A DNA stretch of 64,000 nt. Source: a virus. The notes beneath the pieces were generated by a model. The model saw only the letters and a list, made by a program, of their open reading frames with translations, did no database searches and had not been told where the DNA came from. Shown here piece after piece: positions 60,375 through 64,000 of the stretch. The position numbers and the translations under genes are program-made. The first letter of the stretch is position 1. The number at the start of each line of letters is the position of its first letter. The DNA is taken from positions 1 through 64,000 of IMG/VR virus record IMGVR_UViG_3300020470_000460. One strand, 5' to 3'.

Positions 60375-60686
60375 TTAGCGTCTGCATCTTTCCCATGCAA
60401 TCACATCACGATGCTCATAATATCCTGGGATCCATGTGTTACCATGACCAAGGTAATGCCCTGGTACCCAGTATTTCTTTGTGATTACAACCTCACACCT
60501 TCTCCGTCTTGGACGGTGGTAGTGACCGTGGTCATATCTCCAGTCCCTCCAAGAAGGATCGTGGACGTGAGCATGACCATGATGATAGGACTCCTGAAAT
60601 GGTTCCCAGAATTCCTTCCATGTTAGTGCTTCTGCTCTCACAGGTGCTGCGAAGAGTAGAAGTGGGAGAAACAGGAGTCTTTTCAT
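60375..60686 (-). CDS. Secreted His/Trp-rich protein, 103 aa
   Basis: Begins MKRLLFLPLLLFAAPVRAEA, a clear signal peptide cleaved near A-x-A. The mature part is very rich in His, Tyr, Trp and Arg (HHGHAHVHDPSWRDWRYDHG, then KKYWVPGHYLGHGNTWIPGY). WVPGH(Y/W) repeats occur in bacterial periplasmic proteins of unknown role. It could act in the periplasm or envelope (metal binding, lysis aid). Close to gp32: stop/start gap of 1 nt. Confidence 0.65.
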   Translation of the reverse strand: MKRLLFLPLLLFAAPVRAEALTWKEFWEPFQESYHHGHAHVHDPSWRDWRYDHGHYHRPRRRRCEVVITKKYWVPGHYLGHGNTWIPGYYEHRDVIAWERCRR

Positions 60687-60687
60687 T

Positions 60688-61605
60688 TTAGTCCTCGTTA
60701 GCTAGGGCAGCGAAGTAGGATAAATCAGGTGAATCACCTGCCTCTTCAACTTCCTTTATCTTAGCACCGAAACCTGACTTTGTGGGTGCAGGTGGGTCCG
60801 CTTTGACAACTGGACTAGTAAGAGGTGCTAGTTCCTCGTCTTCTTCGTTAGTTTGTACCACAGGTCTTGTTGACTTGTTAAGCACAATATTCAAACGTGC
60901 TGATAACTCCTCATAACTCTTGAAGTTCTTAAGATCAGTAAACTCTTTAAGAGAATGCTGAGACTTCCAGATCTTCTCAAGTGCGTCATCTTCCAATCCA
61001 CCTAACACAGAGGGTGAGTCAAACTCACTCTTATCATAGTTCCAGTATCCACCAATGGTCTGGATCTTGATCTTAAAGTTAGCACCCTTCCAAAGATCGA
61101 AAGGATTGATTGGAGTTTCGTCTTCAAACTGTGGCTGCATCGCTGATGCAATCTTGTCATGAATTTTCTTACCATACTTATATAAGAATACTTTACCTTC
61201 ATTTTCTGGATGAAGTTGATCCTTAACGACATAGATGTTACTGTAGTAAGAAAGCTTACGCTTCTGCTTACGTGCAGTATCTTTGTCTGCGTCTAGTCCA
61301 CTATTCCATAGTGTCCTGTTTAATTCACCGACAGGATCCTTTTGGTTAAGTGTGGTAAGAGAATTCTCTATGTACCAACCACCTGGTCCTTGAAATGCAT
61401 GACTCCATACCTGTGCCCAAGGGAGATCTTCTCCGTCTGGCTCTGGTAGGAAACGAATAACGGCATAACCGTTACCACTCTTATCTACCTCTGGTTTCCA
61501 GAGTCTTTCATCTGGACCCCTTCCTTGAGGCTTGGAAAGGTTTTCTATCTGTTGTGTAAGCTTAGCAAACTTACCAGACTTGCTCTTTAGTGATGCAAAT
61601 GACAT
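60688..61605 (-). CDS. gp32: Single-stranded DNA-binding protein gp32
   Basis: 305 aa (T4: 301). Opens MSFASLKSKSGKFAKLTQQI, then GNGYAVIRFLPEPDGEDLPW, WSHAFQGPGGWYIENSLTTL and an acidic C-terminal tail ending DSPDLSYFAALANED, as in gp32, which coats ssDNA in replication and recombination. It contains no cysteine at all, so the T4 zinc site (H64, C77, C87, C90) is absent. A TTGACA/TATAAT pair and a CTAAATA box lie upstream. Confidence 0.93.
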   Translation of the reverse strand: MSFASLKSKSGKFAKLTQQIENLSKPQGRGPDERLWKPEVDKSGNGYAVIRFLPEPDGEDLPWAQVWSHAFQGPGGWYIENSLTTLNQKDPVGELNRTLWNSGLDADKDTARKQKRKLSYYSNIYVVKDQLHPENEGKVFLYKYGKKIHDKIASAMQPQFEDETPINPFDLWKGANFKIKIQTIGGYWNYDKSEFDSPSVLGGLEDDALEKIWKSQHSLKEFTDLKNFKSYEELSARLNIVLNKSTRPVVQTNEEDEELAPLTSPVVKADPPAPTKSGFGAKIKEVEEAGDSPDLSYFAALANED

Positions 61606-61646
61606 TCGTATTTGTCTCCGAAGTTGTATTGTGATATTGCTACTGG

Positions 61647-61678
61647 ATTATAGTAGCATGACTATTTAGGCTTGTCAA
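61647..61678 (-). promoter_or_regulatory. Host-type (sigma-70) promoter for gp32, with inverted repeat
   Basis: On the minus strand TTGACA (61673-61678) and TATAAT (61647-61652) are perfect hexamers but 20 nt apart; the best alternative -10 is TACTAT at 17 nt. GCTACT/AGTAGC (61639-61644 and 61652-61657) surround the -10 and may form an operator-like repeat. ATG is 41 nt downstream. Confidence 0.5.
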
Positions 61679-62027
61679 CCCCTTTTTCCTGCAATTCTCT
61701 CCGCCACGTGCGTAGTTTGGATTCCATCTGATCTAGTACCATAGTGAGGTTCATACCACCTGAATACTCTGTGGTCATGAGCTCCATCCTCTTCTTAATT
61801 TCTTTTGCTGAGTCATCATCCTTCAACTCATTCGCTGCTAGCTGTAATCGTGCATAGAATACTTTCTGCTTCGCTACCAACTCCAGAGTCTTTTCGATGT
61901 GCTCTAGTCTCTCATGTGGATTAAATTCCTTTAGACCAGCAGACATCTTCAAGAGCTCAGTATAACACTCTTGTATTGCCTCTAACTCTTCTTGTACTAC
62001 TTCTGATTGAAAGAATTGCTCAGTCAT
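61662..62027 (-). CDS. DUF1825-like protein
   Basis: 121 aa beginning MTEQFFQSEVVQEELEAIQE, then EFNPHERLEHIEKTLELVAK, QKVFYARLQLA and a helical C-terminus. The F-F-x-S-E-V-V-Q opening and KQKVF(Y/M)xRhxL block match DUF1825, a cyanobacterial family of unknown role. It lies between gp32 and gp33 and overlaps gp33's stop by 4 nt. The phage presumably acquired a host family. Role unknown, possibly replication or transcription linked by neighbours. Confidence 0.75.
   Translation of the reverse strand: MTEQFFQSEVVQEELEAIQECYTELLKMSAGLKEFNPHERLEHIEKTLELVAKQKVFYARLQLAANELKDDDSAKEIKKRMELMTTEYSGGMNLTMVLDQMESKLRTWRRELQEKGVDKPK
61663..61669 (-). promoter_or_regulatory. Late-type heptamer CTAAATA upstream of gp32
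   Basis: CTAAATA on the minus strand lies in the end of the DUF1825-like gene, 58 nt before gp32. It lies between the host-type -35 and -10, so gp32 could be expressed both early and late. Confidence 0.35.
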
Positions 62028-62269
62028 AAGTTTAAAATACCTTTACTTGTCCGTTTAATGTAGTTTAATTGTTGTGCATCCCATTTGATCTTGTCTTTTA
62101 ATGGTTTAGATATCAGTTTACCAACTGTCTCCACCTCAATCTCAAACTCTTCACACACTGAGGCTACACCCTCAATATAATTTATAAGACCTTGACTTTC
62201 CTTTACCCTATCTTCAACAAGAGAGGTAAACTTACCTTGTGTCATAAATTTTTCTTCAATTTCCTTCAT
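62024..62269 (-). CDS. gp33: Late transcription co-activator gp33
   Basis: 81 aa (T4: 112). KFTSLVEDRVKESQGLINYI and EEFEIEVETVGKLISKPL KDKI-type segments fit the cyanophage gp33 form. In T4 gp33 binds RNA polymerase's beta flap and links it to the sliding clamp for late promoters such as those listed here. Overlaps neighbours by 4 nt each side. Confidence 0.72.
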   Translation of the reverse strand: MKEIEEKFMTQGKFTSLVEDRVKESQGLINYIEGVASVCEEFEIEVETVGKLISKPLKDKIKWDAQQLNYIKRTSKGILNL

Positions 62270-62937
62270 GCTACAGTTTTCTCATTGTGATAGTCTCTTA
62301 TCCAATCGATAAGAGTGTCTATGTATGGTATCTTATCATACTTTTGGACAACTTGCATACCCCCATCTTCTGCTACTGATATTGTAACTAACTTGTCAAC
62401 CTCAACACCAGTCTGCTCATAATACATGTAAGCATACGCTGCCTCTTGCACAAAGAACTTATCAAGGTGCTCTTCCTTCTTAAGATTCTTAGTGGTCTTG
62501 AAGTCTATTATAGCAAGCTCAGAATCAAACTCAGCAATAGCATCAACACGCCCAGCCAGAAATAGATTGCGAGAAAAAAGAGGGGCTTCAATAGCGTGAA
62601 TATTATTAATCCTATTAAGAGTCTCACGAGCAGACCTAAAAAGGTACGTGGGAAGACCCTCGCTCTTCTTATCTTCTTCCAATTCATTTTTAAGATACTT
62701 CTCCACTAGGTTATGGTATTGAGTGCCTCGCCATGCAGATGACCGTCTGATCTTCTCTGCTTCAGCAAATCCAACTCGCTTCTGCCAAGCTAGTATACCA
62801 TGCTTGGATGCGTTGCCACATACTGTGGTGACACTTGGACACCATCTGTCATCGATCTTATAGAAACGACCAGAGTCAACAGTCCTACTCTCAACCTCCT
62901 GTAGAGGTTTAGCAGGACCAACATAATTAAACATCAA
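62266..62937 (-). CDS. RecB/Cas4-like PD-(D/E)xK exonuclease
   Basis: 223 aa with RGTQYHNLVEKYL (H75), LAGRVDAIAEFD with D132, and LAIIDFKTTKN with D145 and K147: the H...GxxD...DxK pattern of RecB/Cas4 nucleases. Probably resects DNA ends or degrades host DNA. Frequent in cyanophages next to phoH and gp33. Overlaps neighbours by 4 nt. Confidence 0.82.
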   Translation of the reverse strand: MMFNYVGPAKPLQEVESRTVDSGRFYKIDDRWCPSVTTVCGNASKHGILAWQKRVGFAEAEKIRRSSAWRGTQYHNLVEKYLKNELEEDKKSEGLPTYLFRSARETLNRINNIHAIEAPLFSRNLFLAGRVDAIAEFDSELAIIDFKTTKNLKKEEHLDKFFVQEAAYAYMYYEQTGVEVDKLVTISVAEDGGMQVVQKYDKIPYIDTLIDWIRDYHNEKTVA

Positions 62938-63692
62938 TCAAATCCCATTTCATGTTTGCAGATGAGGTAGTCTCGAATGAATCCAGACCTCACGATATCA
63001 TTGATACCGAACTCAACACAGGAGAATGAAGTCATTGCCTGTGTGATCTTCATAAAGTCTAGCACACCAGTCCTCTCATTAGCTTTAACTAAGTCAGACT
63101 GTGTGTAATCACCAGAGAATATGATCCTACTATCCTGACCGACACGAGTAGTAATACTATCTAACTCGTGGAAGTTTAGGTTAGAGAACTCATCTACTAT
63201 TATAATGGCTCTGTCAAGTGTTATGCCACGCAAGAAAGAAGTGGACCAGAAATCTATTGATCCTTGGTTTCTTAGGTTGTCATATAATATTTTAAATGCT
63301 CCTTCATCAGGCATATTAAACATGTATCGTACCATATTCCTGTATGGTGTCTGATACAAGTCTGATTTATCTTCTGCATCGCCTGGAAGGAATCCGATCT
63401 CTCTCGTAGGGACTAGAGACCTGACCATGTATACCTTAGTATAAGGTGAAGAAGGTTCCAATACTGCCTGTAATGCTAGGTAGAGACTGATAAATGTCTT
63501 ACCAGTACCAGCAGCACCATGCAATACTAAATTCTGGCCACTCTTGAACGCATCAAAAACATCTTCTTGACTAGGTGTCAAAGGTTCGATGACCCTGAGA
63601 TGCTCAAGGTTAATGGGTGGCTTCTTCTTCATTGCTCTTGATACGGTACCGTTCCCGTTACCATTACCGTTTTTCTTTTTCCTTGCTGGCAT
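62934..63692 (-). CDS. phoH: PhoH-like ATPase
   Basis: 252 aa. N-terminal Lys/Asn-rich tail (KKKNGNGNGNGTVSRAMKKK), then Walker A GAAGTGKT at 59-66, VRSLVPTREIGFLPGD, Walker B IIIVDEFSN (~163-171) and a FSGDYTQSD sensor-like motif. PhoH proteins are P-loop ATPases, sometimes RNA helicase-like, and widespread in marine phages as phosphate-stress marker genes. Role in infection is unclear. Confidence 0.92.
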   Translation of the reverse strand: MPARKKKNGNGNGNGTVSRAMKKKPPINLEHLRVIEPLTPSQEDVFDAFKSGQNLVLHGAAGTGKTFISLYLALQAVLEPSSPYTKVYMVRSLVPTREIGFLPGDAEDKSDLYQTPYRNMVRYMFNMPDEGAFKILYDNLRNQGSIDFWSTSFLRGITLDRAIIIVDEFSNLNFHELDSITTRVGQDSRIIFSGDYTQSDLVKANERTGVLDFMKITQAMTSFSCVEFGINDIVRSGFIRDYLICKHEMGFD

Positions 63693-63694
63693 AA

Positions 63695-63925
63695 TTAAGT
63701 AAACCTCGAAAGGTTAGCACGTGGGTGTTTCTCTTGGATCTTACTCATTACTTCTTTGAATCCATCCGATTGTTTCGGGTCTCCATATGTTACTCCACCA
63801 GTCCCTGCGGACCAGTCTTTATCCCAGTCGGGATTGTCCTTCCTCCACTCATCATAAGCAGTCATGGACATTGAGAGTTCTTTCTTCTCTCCAGTAGATT
63901 TATTTATAACAGGGTATGTTGGCAT
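63695..63925 (-). CDS. Conserved cyanophage hypothetical protein, 76 aa
   Basis: Start at 63925 (MPTYPVINKSTGEKKELSMS) shares a base with an upstream TAA (TAATG). The opening resembles a zinc-ribbon (FmdB-type) start but has no Cys. It lies 2 nt before phoH. Function unknown. Confidence 0.65.
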   Translation of the reverse strand: MPTYPVINKSTGEKKELSMSMTAYDEWRKDNPDWDKDWSAGTGGVTYGDPKQSDGFKEVMSKIQEKHPRANLSRFT

Positions 63926-64000
63926 TAGTCTATCCTTAAGCATGGTTGTGTGTCACCCCAGTCACTATCATAACGACAGTCACAGTCATCAACATCAGGA
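63925..64000 (-). CDS. 3' end of an upstream gene
   Basis: A minus-strand frame with no stop from the window edge ends at a TAA that overlaps the next ATG (63925). It encodes a short C-terminus, DVDDCDCRYDSDWGD and a PCLRID end. Too short to identify. Confidence 0.5.
   Translation of the reverse strand, partial: PDVDDCDCRYDSDWGDTQPCLRID

Noticed and set aside
63903-63910. TATAAATA on the minus strand upstream of phoH
   Set aside because: It lies inside the 76-aa gene, 211 nt from the phoH start, far beyond the 17-30 nt spacing of the other boxes.
1-64000. tRNA genes, CRISPR arrays, IS elements, integrase, psbA/psbD, DNA polymerase
   Set aside because: Looked for and not seen; genes such as psbA and gp43 may lie elsewhere in the genome.

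Overview
The window looks like part of the genome of a T4-like marine cyanophage (a myovirus of Synechococcus or Prochlorococcus). It carries recognisable T4 virion and replication genes (gp4, gp5, gp6, gp25, gp26, gp48, gp53, gp32, gp33). It also carries cyanophage metabolic genes: transaldolase talC, CP12, a CpeT-type bilin lyase, purC and phoH. The DNA is AT-rich and genes are packed tightly, often with 1-4 nt overlaps. Almost everything reads on the minus strand. Plus-strand exceptions are gp48-gp53 and one 53-codon gene. I saw no tRNA, rRNA, CRISPR array, IS element or integrase.

Layout. 1-9.5 kb is baseplate and tail: a gp7-position protein, gp6, gp25, a PAAR-like spike tip and a 1378-aa structural protein. 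9.5-17 kb holds a NlpC/P60-like hydrolase, a gene-poor stretch with repeats and DnaA-box-like sites, many small unknown genes and a DEAH helicase. 17-31 kb is the main accessory region: six canonical and one degenerate Fe(II)/2-oxoglutarate (2OG) or JmjC oxygenases, a predicted nuclease overlapping a DNA methyltransferase, a second methyltransferase, purC, and two flavin-dependent tryptophan-halogenase-like enzymes beside a large protein of unknown function. 31-42.4 kb holds three tandem glycine-rich adhesin paralogues, another oxygenase and four long fibre or structural proteins. 42.4-45.5 kb has talC, small genes and a ParB-like protein. 45.5-60.3 kb holds the hub, tape-measure and baseplate genes, with a cpeT-oxygenase-cp12 cassette inserted between gp5 and the hub gene. 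60.3-64 kb is gp32, a DUF1825-like gene, gp33, a RecB-like exonuclease and phoH.

Regulation. T4-type late promoter sequences (CTAAATA or NATAAATA) lie roughly 17-30 nt upstream of many virion genes. They also precede cp12, the gene heading the 26.8-22.9 kb oxygenase run, and small genes next to talC. Late transcription therefore appears to cover part of the accessory cargo as well as the virion. Intrinsic terminators occur near 12.97, 14.87, 42.79 and 60.33 kb.

Most interesting points: the halogenase/oxygenase island next to the adhesins; the predicted restriction-modification-like pair carried by a lytic phage; nine 2OG-type genes in 64 kb; gp4 and gp48 starting divergently from one shared CATG; two paralogous tape-measure-like genes; and a cluster of DnaA-box-like sites. 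All functions are inferred by reading translated sequence and recalling families; no database search was possible.
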